This document shows positions 22,269 to 33,310 of a stretch of DNA of 64,000 nt, piece by piece. The translations under genes were made by a program, and so were the position numbers. The stretch comes from Cricetomys ansorgei (Eukaryota; Chordata; Mammalia; Rodentia; Nesomyidae). The DNA is taken from contig JAMJFZ010003624.1 of the NCBI GenBank assembly GCA_026225945.1, positions 9,955,001 through 10,019,000 on the forward strand, written 5' to 3'. Each line of letters starts with the position of its first letter. Position 1 is the stretch's first letter. Under the pieces are notes generated by a model, which was not told where the DNA came from, made no database searches, and saw only the letters and a list, made by a program, of their open reading frames with translations.

Positions 22269-22429
22269 AAACAAACAAGCAAACAAAACCTAAAAATCAA
22301 AACCAAAAGCAAACAAAACAAAACACAAAACAACAACCACTCTACAATTAGTTGGGTAGGTCATAAAATGGAATTAAAAACCTGGCAGCTGAGTGGTAAT
22401 TTTATGTGAATGAATGTTAATTTTAATGC

Positions 22430-22618
22430 TGAGGAGAAGGCTGTGTGGGTTAAGTACTTGCTGCACGGGCATGGAGACCTGAGTTCAGATCCCCAGTACC
22501 GGTGGAAGAAGCTGGGGATTGTTGCACGTCTGGGAAGCTGAGTCAGGCAGATCCCTAACGGTTTAGCCAAAACAGTGAGCTCTAGGCTCACTGAGAGACC
22601 CTGCCTCAAAAAAATAAA
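22430..22618 (+). mobile_element. Composite tRNA-headed SINE
   Basis: TGGGTTAAGTACTTGCTGC, ACCTGAGTTCAGATCCCCAG, then GGGAAGCTGAGTCAGG and CTGAGAGACCCTGCCTC. Confidence 0.7.
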
Positions 22619-22946
22619 AAATAAAATTAGCAAGACAGAAAGTGCGCTAGTTGGCCTGTCCCCCCCACAATGTGACATAAACCTAGACATATCTGGGAAG
22701 AGGGAATCTGAGCTGAGAACATGTGTTCACAAGATGGCCCTGTAGGAACATCTGTAGGGTATTTTTTTAAATCAGTGATTGATGGAAGAGGGCCCAGCCC
22801 ATTATAGATGATGCCACCCCAATCAGGTGGTCCTGGTCTGAATAAGAAAGCAAGCTGAGCAAACCTGGGGTTCAAGTTCATCTCAACAATTGAAATCTCT
22901 GAGCACAGGAAGCAATAGAGGGACATGACCAAAGTTGACCTCTGAC

Positions 22947-23007
<61 letters not shown>

Positions 23008-23038
23008 CAGAGAGACAGAGAGACAGAGAGAAGGAGAA
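22947..23038. repeat. (TA)n(GA)n(GACAGA)n microsatellite
   Basis: TATATA runs into (GA)n and then GAGACAGA units. The preceding GTTGACCTCTGAC may be the tail of a composite SINE. Confidence 0.9.
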
Positions 23039-23109
23039 CAAGAGGAGAGAGCTGAGTGTACCCAGTTAAGCACACATGTACACACATACATATTCTCTCC
23101 CCCTCTCTC

Positions 23110-24137
23110 TGTCACACACATACACAGACATACTTGCTTTATTTTTTTAACTCTATCCATTCATTTGTCCATGTATCCATCCACCTATCCATCCATGAGA
23201 TCATTTAGCTTCAACCCTATGTGGGATGTTGTCCTGGGTATTGAGAATGAGAACAGGGAACTAAAACCATGCCAAGAGGTTTATGGAGTGAATTTGGGCC
23301 CAGCCTAGACTCCATGATACCTTCTCTCAAAACGAAACAAATCATCAATGTGCAATGTAAGAACAGGCAGTACAAGACTCCACAGAGGCCACCTCCGTTT
23401 CTCATAATAATCCTAAAAATAACTCAGCTTTACTTTGCTGTCCTGTCTTCCCATCTTACTGTTTGTAAAATGGAGCCAGTAATATTCACCTCTTCAAAGT
23501 GCACGGGTCTATGAGGAAACGTCTTGGGAGGCTCCGGCTTGAGAGTGTTGACACGTTCCAGACAGTCAAGAACTGTTAGCTGTCTCTTCTCTCTTCTCCA
23601 GCAAGACAGGGAAGACAACAGCCATTATGAAGAAACTAGATTTCTCTTTTCAAATTCTAAGCATCAAATCAGAAAGGAAGAACCTGACAGTATCCTTTTT
23701 TCCTGAAACGAGTATCAGGTTTGGGAGTACATCTTTTGGGAAATCAGAAGATGAGTTAGGTTTGCTATGATTATTTTCTGTCTTACAAAGTTCCCTGAAG
23801 ACTTGTACCTAATTTACTCCACCTTATACCTAATTTAAGCCACCCTTACTTTAAAAATTTTAAAAATGAAATTGTATATGTACTAAGGAATATAAAGTAC
23901 AATTATATAATTTCTAGTTCATAAAAAAAAAAACCCCAAAGTGCAGTTTCTGAAACTGAATAAAAATACTTACATAAAAAATGGCCACGGTATTCATTTC
24001 AGATGAAGCAAGGAGTAGGCAATGCAGTCTAAACACTGCAATACCTGGATCCAAACAATGTCATATGTGTGAAACTTAAAGCATGCTAAATACGATTATT
24101 AGGTCAAATGCCACCTTAATATTCATGTGTAAGTGTA
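23110..24137. other. Intergenic, nothing recognised
   Basis: A short CCATCCA-type repeat lies at 23155-23200. The rest shows no gene or young repeat. Confidence 0.4.
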
Positions 24138-24580
24138 TGTGATGGTCACTCTTGGTTATCAACCTGACTCCATCTGGAATGAATTAAAACCCAAGTGACT
24201 GGGTACACCTGTGAGGGATTTTTCCTTGATTAAATCATTTGATGTGGGAAGACCCACATTTACAATCTCCATCTTTTGAGGTCGGAAGATCCACCTTCGA
24301 TCTGGGCCACGCTTTCTGGTGGCAGCCAATATAAAGACATAGAAGAAGGTAACATTGATTCTTTGCCTGTTTGCTCTCGCTCTCTTGCTGGCAAGTCTAT
24401 TTCTTCACTGGCGTTTGGACCTACTTCTTCGGGATTCTGATGGATATTGAAGGACAGGTGAGACACCCAGCCTCGTGGACTGAATGACACTGGATTCCTG
24501 GACCTTCCACTAGTAGACAGCCACTGTTGGACTAGCTGATCACAGTCTGTAAGCCATCTAATAAATCTCTCTCTCTCTTT

Positions 24581-24627
<47 letters not shown>

Positions 24628-24691
24628 CTACATCAAAATATATTGACTCATTCTCTAAGTTCTGTTCCTCTAGAGAACTTTGACTAATACA
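24138..24691 (+). mobile_element. MT/MaLR-type LTR (family B)
   Basis: It starts TGTGATGGTCACTC and ends CTAATACA. The 5-bp flanks GTGTA (24133-24137) and GTATA (24692-24696) differ at one base. Text such as CATCTGGAATGAATTAAAACC, GATCTGGGCCACGC, GTAGACAGCCACTG and AGCCATCTAATAAATC identifies an MT-like LTR I know from mouse. A (TG)n has expanded inside it. Confidence 0.8.
24583..24626. repeat. (TG)n inside the LTR
   Basis: About 21 TG units directly after AATAAATCTCTCTCTCTTTCC, in the R/U5 part of the LTR. Confidence 0.93.
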
Positions 24692-24969
24692 GTATAATGC
24701 ATATATACACACAGATGCCAATGTCTGTTTTGCAAGATGAAGATATCTTCACTATAAAGTTTTTATGTAAACCAGTCTAGAAAACACAGTGAGCTTTGTA
24801 GTTAGTGCTACAGTGTAGACTCGGTTCCCCTCCAAATTCATGTGTCAAAACCACTCTCAATGTACTCTCTTTGAGACATTAGGAGACAAAGAAGAAGTCG
24901 TGAGGGCAGATCTTAAGACTGTACCTGTGAAAAGAAAAACGCAAAGTGCAGCAAAAAGGCAGAGTGCTG

Positions 24970-25195
24970 AGGTGTAGCTCTCTTGGTGTAGAATGTTTGT
25001 CGTGCATGCACGAAGTCATGGTTCAACCCTCAGCACTGCATAGACCTGGCGCAGTGACGCGTGCCTGTGATCCCAGCTTGACGGAAGCAGAGGCAGGAAG
25101 ATCAGGAGTCCAGGGTCAGCCCAGCTATGTATTAGATTTGAGGCAAGCTTGGGCTACCTGAGACCCTGGACCAAAGAATCAGAAATCAAAACGAA
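24970..25195 (+). mobile_element. B4 (ID + B1) SINE
   Basis: Head GAGGTGTAGCTCTCTTGGTG, TGGTTCAACCCTCAGCACTG, then a B1-like half TGCCTGTGATCCCAGC ... CTACCTGAGACCC. Confidence 0.78.
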
Positions 25196-28100
25196 GCAAC
25201 TCACCAAACCAAAAAGAAACAATATCTCCCAAGTAGAGTGAGCCCTCGACAGATTCTAAACTCACAAATTCCTTGACCTTGGACTTCTCAGCCTCTGACA
25301 TTGTGAGGAGGAAGTCCTGTTGTCTATAAATAACCCTCTATGAGGGGTCTTGTTATGACAGCTTGAGAGGACTATGACTGTTGTTTTTGTATTTACTGAC
25401 CCATGCCATGCTTGGAGTAGATGCCAGACCAGGAAGAGGTCAGGACGGTTGGGCCAGAAAGATGTTCAGAAGACCAATAGGAAATAGAATTAGAGGACTG
25501 CTAAGGCCCAGACCCCACAGACCCTTGCAAGGCCCACTGTAAAGAAGCTAACTCCAATTCTGTGTGTGTGCGATGTATATGCTTTGCCTGTGTGTGTTTG
25601 CAAATATCTGTGGATGCACGTGCAAGTGAAGGCCAGAGGCTGACATTGCGAATCATCCTTTCTTGCTCTCCCATGGGGAGCGGATGAAGTCCTGAGTGGA
25701 CAAGTTTTTTTGACACAAGCACACTGATGATGTGTGCAGAAAGTATGAACCACAGTTTCCTTTTCCCGAGACCGCTCCCCTACAAAGACACCCCCACCCC
25801 CATCACGATCAGCAAAACCTGGTTCCTCCTTCAGCCGTGTACAATAAACCCACTGAGTTTCTGGGCTGCTGATGTGGCTCCATCAGACATCAGAACCCAC
25901 GGCCCACCAATCCTAGCTCTAAGTATATCTGTGTCTTTCCTTTCCCATCACCCCAGTCAGGTCAGACCCAAAGCTGTTCAGGTTGTAGCCCTCTCCCACT
26001 TTCACTGAAGCAGGATCTCTCAGTTAAACCCACAGCTTGCCAACATGGCTAGTTCTGCTAGCCAGCTTGTTCTGGGGACCTCCGCCTCCTCATATGAAGG
26101 CTGGACTGCTGAGCTCTCTGGGCATTTTGGTGAGTTCTGGGGATCCAAATCCTGTTTTTCCCTCTTGTACAGAAAACATTCTAACTACGGAGCCGTCTCT
26201 CCAGTCCAGTCAGCCAACGTTTGCGGAGCTCAAGCGGAGATCACAGCGGCTGAGTGGCATGGCATGATTAAGATTTTACACGAAACCATCTGTCACTGTC
26301 TTGACAATACGTTGTATGGGACGAGGGCAGAAGCTGGACGACAGTGAAGAGGCTACTGCGTGGATCAAAGTGAGAGAGATGGCTATTTGGGGATCAGTTT
26401 TACAAACCTGAAAAAAATTAAAAGGAGGGAAAAACTGATTTTGACTCAGAGTTTCAGTCCACGGTCAGCTGGTTCCATTTCTGTGGGTCTCAGTAAGGCT
26501 GACGTCAGGGCAGAGAGGACGTGACGGAGCGAAGCCACATGATTCCTGGTGTATAAGAAGCAGAGAGAGTGACAGACAGAGGGGAGTTCCCTTCAGGGAT
26601 CGATCCACTTCTCCAAGTGGGCCGCATCTGCCACAGTTTTATCAGCTCCTCATAGTCCCTTTTGAAATCTGAATCCATAAACAAACACCCATGATGGCAG
26701 AGAGGGCCCCTCATGGTCCATTTATTTTCCCAAAGCCCAGTGGGTGACTGTTACTTATAAGGATCGAGTCTTCTGTTCCTGAGTCTCTCTGGAGGATACT
26801 TCTCGTCCAAGCTACAGTAGGCAGCTATGGAGGCGAGCGGTACAGACTGCAGTGTAGGGAGGATGGCCAGTTCGACTGAGAACACACAAACCAGAAGGCA
26901 GCTGTCTCAGTCAGCTTTCCATTGCTGTAAGAAAGCGCCCAAGGCTATTATAATTCGTAAAGAAAGCAGGTTCGTTTAGCCCACAGGTCCAAGAGTGTAT
27001 CATTGGCTCTTCTTAATTCTGGCAAGAACTTAACCCAGAATTGTTCTAGAGCAGTGCACATGCCAGTCAGGAGGGAACAGTGTGACCTTGCCATCCAAAG
27101 CTCGTGCTGTGATGCTGCGGGAACGGGCAAGCCTTACCTAAGTGCCGTCGGTGGATCCCACACAGTCCTTAACTCCAAAATGCCTTTCTTTAAACCTCAT
27201 TCATCTGACAAGTAAAATAATTGTTTTGCAAGATACCGTAATGAGTACTGGGAACGAAATAAAAACAAACAAAAAACCCGGCAACAATAATGAAACAAAG
27301 CATCAAATGTATCATGGAGAAGCTTTCAGTTTAGAGCGATGCCAACAGGAGAAGCAAACTTGAAGTGCGACCCACACAAATAGGCAACCGGAACAAGTTT
27401 TGCCAACTTTTCGTTTCCTGTTATGCTTAGATGTTTTCTATTCTCTTTTTTGAAATGCGCTGGTCATAGCCCATTCAGCTGTTTTTATGATCCCCTGTTG
27501 GGTTGGGCTTCAAGACCTTGAGTTTGAAAAAAAAAAACAAACCAAAAAACAAACAACAACACCAACAAAAAAACTAGAGGAGGAGGAGGAAAAAGAGAAA
27601 GAAGAAAAGGAAACCAGAATAAGAGGAAGCAGATGCATAAATATAGGTAGGAGTTAAGTCTGGAAGTACAGATTGAGGCTATCTTAGGAAGGCCTTCAGC
27701 GGATGGTAGTGAGTCGGCTGCTTTGCTTCTAGTCACCAAGATTGTGAAAGTTCTTAGGCAAGGAAGCAGTTCAAATTAAGACATTTGCAGTGGGCTAGCT
27801 ACTCAAAAGGCACTTCCACAACATCAGGGAAGATGATAAGGCCCAGGTGAAACTGTGGCGCTCTCCCTCCCTCCTCCCCTCCTTCTCTCCTCCTCCCCTC
27901 CCCCTTTCCTGTCCCTAGTCCCTATCTTCTGTCTACTCTTGGTAGTACTGTACCAGGTGATGGAGACACAGTGATGGGAAACATACAATTCCTGATTTCA
28001 AGATGCTGTCATCAGTAGGGGGGGATACAAAATGAAGACATCAACTGTAGGCAGAGAAGTAAGATTCCAGAGAAGTAAGAAGTAAGGTAAATTTTATGGC

Positions 28101-28259
28101 GTTTATTGGTGAAATGGAGAGTTAAATGAGGAAGCTTCCTAGAACAGAGTAAGTACAGAGAAGGAGCCAATCTAAGATATGATAAATTCTATTCTTGTTG
28201 ACTATTGGTTGGCTTTTCTATGTGAAAGGGAAGAGCAGAGGATCTGTTTCCTTTTCCTA
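25196..28259. other. Long intergenic stretch with few recognised repeats
   Basis: I found no exon. 25560-25720 may be a diverged antisense SINE, and 26905-27130 may be an old LTR-like repeat (AGTCAGCTTTCCATTGCTGTAAG). 27527-27600 is an A-rich/GGA run. The remainder is unassigned. Confidence 0.35.
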
Positions 28260-28422
28260 AAAAAAAAAAAAAAAAGGTTCAGGTATGGTGGTAAACACCT
28301 TTAATCCCAGCACACTCGGGAAGCAGACAGATCTTTGAGTCTGAAGTCAACCTGGTCTACATAGGGATTTCAGGGCTAGCCAGGCCATGTATTGAGACTT
28401 GTCTAAAAACTAAATAAATAAG
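28260..28422 (+). mobile_element. B1 SINE preceded by an A run
   Basis: The A-run at 28260-28275 precedes GGTATGGTGGTAAACACC and the diverged body TTTAATCCCAGCACACTCGG, ending with TCTAAAAACTAAATAAATAA. Confidence 0.88.
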
Positions 28423-28462
28423 GAAAGATCTGTTAATAGTACCAGTTTGGTTCCCGACCCCA

Positions 28463-28612
28463 ACGCGATAGCTTACAAACATCTCTAAATCCAGTTCCAG
28501 AGGATCCATCCCTCTTTTCCGGTTTCCATGAGCACCACGCACAAACATGGTGCACATATACATACAAGCAGGCAAATTCACATAAACATAAAACAAACAA
28601 ACAAACACGAAT
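28463..28612 (+). mobile_element. B3 SINE, 5' truncated
   Basis: It starts within ATAGCTTACAAACATCTC and continues CCGGTTTCCATGAGCACCAC, GGTGCACATATACATAC and an (AAAC)n tail. Confidence 0.85.
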
Positions 28613-28693
28613 TCCAAAGTCAGAGATGGTTTATATATGCTTTTCAAAACAATACCACTCCAGTTCTGCACACTTGGGAAGAGCTGCAAGTCC

Positions 28694-28850
28694 GGGGCCA
28701 GTGGGGTGGCTCAGCAGGTAAATTTGTCTGCCGCCAAGGCTGATAACCTGAATTTAATCCTTACCACCATAAAGTGAGACAAGAAGAAGGGACTTTGGAA
28801 GATTGTCCTCTGACCTCCACATGTATACATGTGCTTTGGTAGAATCATGT
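28694..28850 (+). mobile_element. Diverged tRNA-headed SINE
   Basis: GGGGTGGCTCAGCAGGTAAA, TTTAATCCTTACCACC and TTGTCCTCTGACCTCCACATG. Confidence 0.7.
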
Positions 28851-29400
28851 GTGTGGGGATGGGGTGGGGGGGTGATGCAGACCACTGAGGTGTGGAAAGC
28901 AAAGGAAGAGGAGAACCAGTCATTCCTAGGAAATTTCTAAATGGCAGATCTTTCAGCTCAAGAAGAAAAAAAGACGAGAATTCGGCCAAGGAAGAGAAAT
29001 GAGTGCCCCTTCATTTGTCTTGAGTGAGTACTCTCAGTGATGTCCAACTTAAGAAAAATTCACTGCCTTTATTTATTGCGTGTGTGCATTTATGTGTGTA
29101 TGTGGGGGTGAATTTACTTTATTTTACTTTATTTTATTTATCTCATTTTCTCTCTGTCTCTCTCATGCCAGAGTACTCATGTGGAGGTCAGAGAACAACT
29201 TTGTGGAGTTGGTTCTCTTCCCCGCCTAGATGTGGGTTCTGGGATTGGACTCAGATTGTGTGGTAAGTACCTTTATCTGCTGAGCTATCACGACGGATGG
29301 CTCCAACAGGTCCTACTCTTCTATCCGGTAAACTGTTATCCCCAGCATCTAGAACATTGCTTGCCTCTTAGTAGTGTTCAAGAAATTCTTGTTAAACTGG
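28851..29400. other. Intergenic with a probable antisense SINE
   Basis: 29058-29300 carries GTGGAGGTCAGAGAACAAC and TATCTGCTGAGCTATCACG, an antisense B2/B3-superfamily copy interrupted by TTTTATTT repeats. Confidence 0.5.
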
Positions 29401-29545
29401 GTGTGGTGGTTCGTAGCAATGATCCTAGCACTTGGGAGGTGGAAGCAGAAGGTTGTCCAGGACCTTAAGCCCATTCTTGGTTATATAACGAGTTAGAGAC
29501 CAAATTGGGACATAGGAAACCCTGACTCAAAGCACCCCCTATTCC
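29395..29545 (+). mobile_element. Diverged B1-type SINE
   Basis: GGGTGTGGTGGTTCGTAGC, GATCCTAGCACTTGGGAGG and AAACCCTGACTCAAAG. Confidence 0.7.
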
Positions 29546-30029
29546 CCCAAAAGAAGAAGAATTGTTGACAGGTGGTGAAATTAGGCTTGGCAACTCAGAT
29601 GGGAAAGGTGGAGATGCTAGGATGGAGGTAAAAAACAGCTGACTTGTGGCGGAGCTGAGACCTGAAACCAGTTTTGATTCTTCATTTGTTCGGCCTGCCC
29701 AATATAGGAAGCAGATTCTAGAAAAAGAAGTCTATTCTCCATACCTCAATTAATTTCCTCTATCACTGAAATTACTAAATCCCATCGATAAATTATTAAA
29801 CCTGTCCAGATTAATTTCGTTCATCGGCCATGAGAAAAAGGCTAAGGGTCTTTCCTGTAGCTCTATTTTCCTGACAACTAATGAACAAATGAGCTACCTC
29901 ACAGACCACAGGCTTGGATATCTTAACATCTGTGCTCTTGAAGGGTGTTTGGCACATTGCCACTGTCACAGTCACCGGGTGGGGAAGCTAGAAATACACT
30001 AGTCTTGTGGGTTTTAAAAACGATGCTCT
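29546..30029. other. SINE-free intergenic block
   Basis: 29690-29900 is AT-rich with several ATTA/TAAT cores (TCAATTAATTTCC, ATAAATTATTAAACC, GATTAATTTCG). No gene seen. Confidence 0.4.
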
Positions 30030-30031
30030 AG

Positions 30032-30187
30032 CAGGGTGGTGGTGGCGCACGCCTTAATCCCAGTACTCGGGAGGCAGAGGCAGGTGGATCTCTGTGAGTT
30101 CGAGGCCAGCGTGGTCTCCAGAGTGAGTTCTAGGACAGCCAGAGTTACAGACAGACAGAGAAACCCTGTCTAGAAAAACCAAAAAAA
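30032..30187 (+). mobile_element. B1 SINE
   Basis: GTGGTGGCGCACGCCTTAATC ... GAGTTACAGACAGACAGAG ... CCCTGTCTAG; ACAG is repeated near its 3' end. Confidence 0.93.
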
Positions 30188-30225
30188 CTCAACAACAAAC
30201 TCAAAAACGATGCTCTAGATATATA

Positions 30226-30252
30226 GTTTTATATATATATATATATATATAT
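30226..30252. repeat. (TA)n microsatellite
   Basis: A pure TA run after AGTTT. Confidence 0.9.
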
Positions 30253-30573
30253 TTGGAGGGATTTGGAGGGATTCCCATTAGGCCGAGCTTCTGAGCCCCC
30301 TTTCCCTCCATTATCACCGTACATATAAAAAGTGATAATACTTCTGTGTCACGTTGCAGAAGCCCTAGACTGCCTCTTTGACAATACACATCTCGCTTAG
30401 AAACTGCATATGTACTCATGAGGAAAACAAGCTGGAGAAAAAATATGGATAATACTCTGTTTCCACACTGTCAAGAAAGCATGAGAATACGTATGTTTGC
30501 AGATTGCAGTAGAGGTATTTGAGTATAAATCATAGTTTGTTGTTGTTGTTATTTTGTTTTGTTTTTTGTTTTT

Positions 30574-30711
30574 TCGAGACAGGGTTTCTCTGTTGTAACG
30601 CTGGCTGTCCTAGAACTCACACTGTAGACCAGGCTGGCCCAAACTCACAGAGATCCACCTGCCTCTGCCTCCTCAGTGCTGGGATTCAAGGTGTGCCACC
30701 AGGGTACAGCT
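30574..30711 (-). mobile_element. B1 SINE
   Basis: Antisense B1 (GACAGGGTTTCTCTGTTGTAAC ... GGGATTCAAGGTGTGCC) with TTG/TTTTG runs on the left. Confidence 0.93.
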
Positions 30712-30823
30712 GAGATAATGCTATTAAAAGAATATTGAGGACGTTTTACAAGGCTGCTAAGAGAAGGTACACGTTTTTTTTCTTTAAAAAGTAAAAACAA
30801 AAGCAAAAACCCAACCTGATCCA

Positions 30824-31140
30824 TGTGATAGCTGTTTTAGTTGTCAGTCTGATTTAAAGTAGAATCATTTGGAAGGAAGGACCACATGAGGGGTTGTCTA
30901 GATTAGCTTGGCCTGTGCTGAGCAGGATTGGCTTGTTATGTTAACTGATGGGAAGACCCAGCCCATAGTGGGCAACATTATTCCCTGCATTTAGGCCACT
31001 ATCTGCTTCCAGTTAAGGCCTTGACTTCCCTGAAATGATAAAGTATAACTTGAAAATGTGAGCCAAATAAACCCTCCTTCGGTTAAGATTGCTTTTGCAA
31101 GAGTATTTTTATCACAGCTGAAGGAAACAAAATGGCAACA
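30824..31140 (+). mobile_element. MT/MaLR-like LTR (divergent)
   Basis: It begins TGTGATAGC and ends near GGCAACA, with GACCCAGCCCATAGTGGG, CCAAATAAACCCTCC and TATCACAGC. The layout resembles family A but is clearly more divergent. Confidence 0.6.
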
Positions 31141-32259
31141 CCCATATTTACGCTATGAACCTGTTCTAGGCCTTTATATACAATAGTATATTTATATAAA
31201 GGCATTGAATTTTTTTAAAAATGTGGATGCAGGGCCCCCTCCCTCAGAATGCTTAAAGTCAAATCTTGGGGGTAGGAGCTGTGGGCGTCTGCTTAGGTAT
31301 CCAAGGGACTGGAGCAGCGAAATCCAGACTTTTGTACAGAGTGTGTCTTTAGCTAAAAAGAGCACAGTTGGAAGTTTCCACCCTGCGGTGCAAGCTCAGT
31401 GGATCCTTATTGCCTCGGAATGTGGAAGGTAAGTTTAATAGACATCCAATGTTTGAGTCATCTGGGGAACAGACAGGAGTGAGGGAATTAGCTTGAGTAA
31501 GTCAGGTTCAGGAGAGGAAGCAAATCACTGAACCGGGCCATTCGGCCAGTGTTTGTTAGGCTTTGAAGACACACAGGACACGTTTTACATGGTATTTCAT
31601 GTTTATTCTTTAGCCTCTAACACTCAGTAGAGTAACTATCCAAGCTGAGCTTGGATTTCAACAGCTGTTGAACATTGAGTCAGAACCAGGTATGGGGCAG
31701 CTGCTTGAGGGTGTGGCTTGGCGCAGAACAGATTGCGTTTTTTCCAAACTTAGAGTCTTACCATCTCGTGGTGATCACTGTGGGGTGCTTACTTTACTAA
31801 TTAGTTGGCTGCCTAGAACTATCTGCTTTGTCATTTCAACCTGGATTCTACCAGGTGTGTGTGCTTTCACACTGGGAAAAGGGAAAAGTTGTTTTTGCCT
31901 ATGTATGCATAGTGCAAGGGCCTGAAAAAAACTAGGGATAATTAAAATTAGGTTCTTCCTAATTTTCCTAAGTTCTTAGTCCTCCCCACCCCCCACACTA
32001 AATAAAAAATAATTCTGGGTTTTCAAAGCTTCTCCCGTTCTGTTAAGAGTGGAAGAAAGGTTTACAGCTGGCAAAAATCAAGCCCTCTCAACAAGTTCCG
32101 GGGTGTTGCCATGACTGATACAATGTTCTCAGTCAATTGCACGAACATTTTCCGATAGTCATTCCCGGTATTGGGAAGACATAGGCAAAAACCCAGAGGC
32201 GTGTATTCTGCACTCAAATGCCTGAAAATTAAAGTCAACAATTAACTCTCCCGCTATCC
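31141..32259. other. Immediate upstream region of Scamp1, no gene recognised
   Basis: No young repeat and no exon was recognised up to the CpG island. Upstream regulatory sites may lie here, but nothing stands out by eye. Confidence 0.4.
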
Positions 32260-32574
32260 TTAACTCGAGGGGCTCGATCGCTAGACGCTGCCACCCGCTT
32301 AGCCTCCTCAAGCCCCGGTCGTTTGGAGCGGAGGAAGGATGGCAGCAGGGGCTGGGCCCGGCGCCGAACGGTGCCTTTTCTCGGAGCCAGTCCGGATCCC
32401 CAGCGCGAAGCCACTCTCCGTGACTTAGTAGTGACCCGGGATCCGAGGGGGCCTGGCTGGGCTTCCCAGGTCGGGGCGAGGGTGATTTAAACGGCTTAGG
32501 GCTCCTCCCCGCCCGGGGGCCGGAGCTTCCCGGCCGCAGCACCAGGCTCTCCCGGTGCGGCCTCCCCGACCCGT

Positions 32575-32580
32575 CACGTG
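32575..32580. promoter_or_regulatory. CACGTG E-box (CLEAR-like) in the promoter
   Basis: The site reads GTCACGTG in context, matching the USF/MITF/TFE E-box core and most of the CLEAR palindrome bound by TFEB. It lies about 350 bp upstream of the ATG, inside the CpG island. Binding is inferred from the motif only. Confidence 0.45.
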
Positions 32581-32773
32581 CGATCGCGCACCATCCAGCC
32601 TCCCTCCCCACCCCCACGGAACGCCTCCCCTTCCCACGAGCCGCGCTGGGTGGGTCCCGCGGAGCCGGGACTTGGTAACCTGCCCTCCGGTCGGAGGCAG
32701 AGCCCGGAGCGCGGATCCGGGCGGGAAGGGACGTCCGGATGGCTGGGCGCCGCGGGCGGCCGCCGCACCGGGC

Positions 32774-32941
32774 ATGCTCAGTGGCACGGCCGGCTGGGTG
32801 GCCCGCGAGCTGCACCCGGATCTGCGCGGCGGCGGCAGCGGCGACGTGAGCGCGCAGGGGGGCGGCGGCCTCGCCTCGTCTGTGTGTCGGCGCCGGGCTC
32901 GGGTGGGTGACGCGCAGCGCCGGGGCGATGTCGGATTTTGA
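32774..32941 (+). other. Upstream ORF overlapping the Scamp1 start
   Basis: An ATG at 32774 (G at -3, C at +4) opens a 55-codon frame. It runs past the Scamp1 ATG at 32928 in a different frame and stops at TGA 32939-32941. If transcription starts upstream of 32774, this uORF would compete with the main start and could not re-initiate at it easily. It has no recognisable domain and is not proposed as a real protein. Confidence 0.5.
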
Positions 32942-32984
32942 CAGCAACCCGTTCGCGAATCCGGATCTCAACAACCCGTTCAAG
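32928..32984 (+). CDS. Scamp1: Scamp1 coding exon 1 (residues 1-19)
   Basis: This is the start of secretory carrier membrane protein 1, a four-pass membrane protein of the trans-Golgi/recycling-endosome system and secretory vesicles. The exon encodes 19 residues beginning MSDFDSNPF and ending NNPFK, with NPF tripeptides at residues 7-9 and 16-18. NPF motifs in SCAMPs bind EH-domain endocytic proteins (family knowledge). The ATG has G at -3 and lies in a CpG island. No in-frame ATG precedes it nearby. The exon ends AAG|GTGAGC, a good donor, in phase 0, matching the phase of the exon at 56983. Residue 11 is Asn (AAT), whereas the SCAMP1 proteins I remember from human and mouse have Asp. Identity is near certain because both exons match SCAMP1 in order. 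The 5' UTR start cannot be placed. Confidence 0.96.
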
Positions 32985-33187
32985 GTGAGCGCGGGGCCGC
33001 GGCCCCGGAGGCCCGAGCTGGGCGTCGCAGAGGCCGCGGAGGTCCCCCGCCGGGAAGGGTCTCGGGGCCGCAGCGTCACCGGCCCCTCCGCCAAGCCCAG
33101 AGGGTCGCCGCGGAGCCGCGGGGACCGGGACCCGGGACCCGGGCGGAGCCGGGCAGGTGTGGCAGCCGCTGGTCCAGCCGGCGCGGC

Positions 33188-33233
33188 GGGCCGCGGGGCG
33201 GGGGCCGGGAGGCCGGGGCGCCCGGGGCTCGGG
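33188..33233 (+). other. G-quadruplex-prone run just inside intron 1
   Basis: Seven or more G3+ tracts with short loops lie on the coding strand about 200 bp after the exon 1 donor. The sequence pattern fits a G-quadruplex; folding is not shown. Confidence 0.6.
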
Positions 33234-33310
33234 TTGTCATGGGGACCTGGCACCGGTGCTGCGTGCGGTGACGGCAGAGGTGTGCGGGAGACGGGCGCGG
33301 GTGCACGGAC

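Larger units (their letters stand above)
32260..33310. promoter_or_regulatory. CpG island promoter of Scamp1
   Basis: GC content and CpG frequency rise sharply here compared with the AT-rich, CpG-poor flanks, and the island surrounds the Scamp1 start codon. It contains several GC-box-like runs and a CACGTG E-box at 32575-32580, and I see no TATA box near the start. It fits a broad, TATA-less housekeeping promoter. Such islands often fire in both directions, and human SCAMP1 has an annotated antisense lncRNA (from memory), but the sequence alone does not show an antisense transcript here. Boundaries are by eye. Confidence 0.88.

Noticed and set aside
32159..33253. 364-codon minus-strand frame over the CpG island
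   Set aside because: GC-rich islands suppress stop codons. The translation is Pro/Arg/Gly/Ala-rich without domain structure and overlaps the Scamp1 first exon. A divergent lncRNA is possible, but a protein is not supported.
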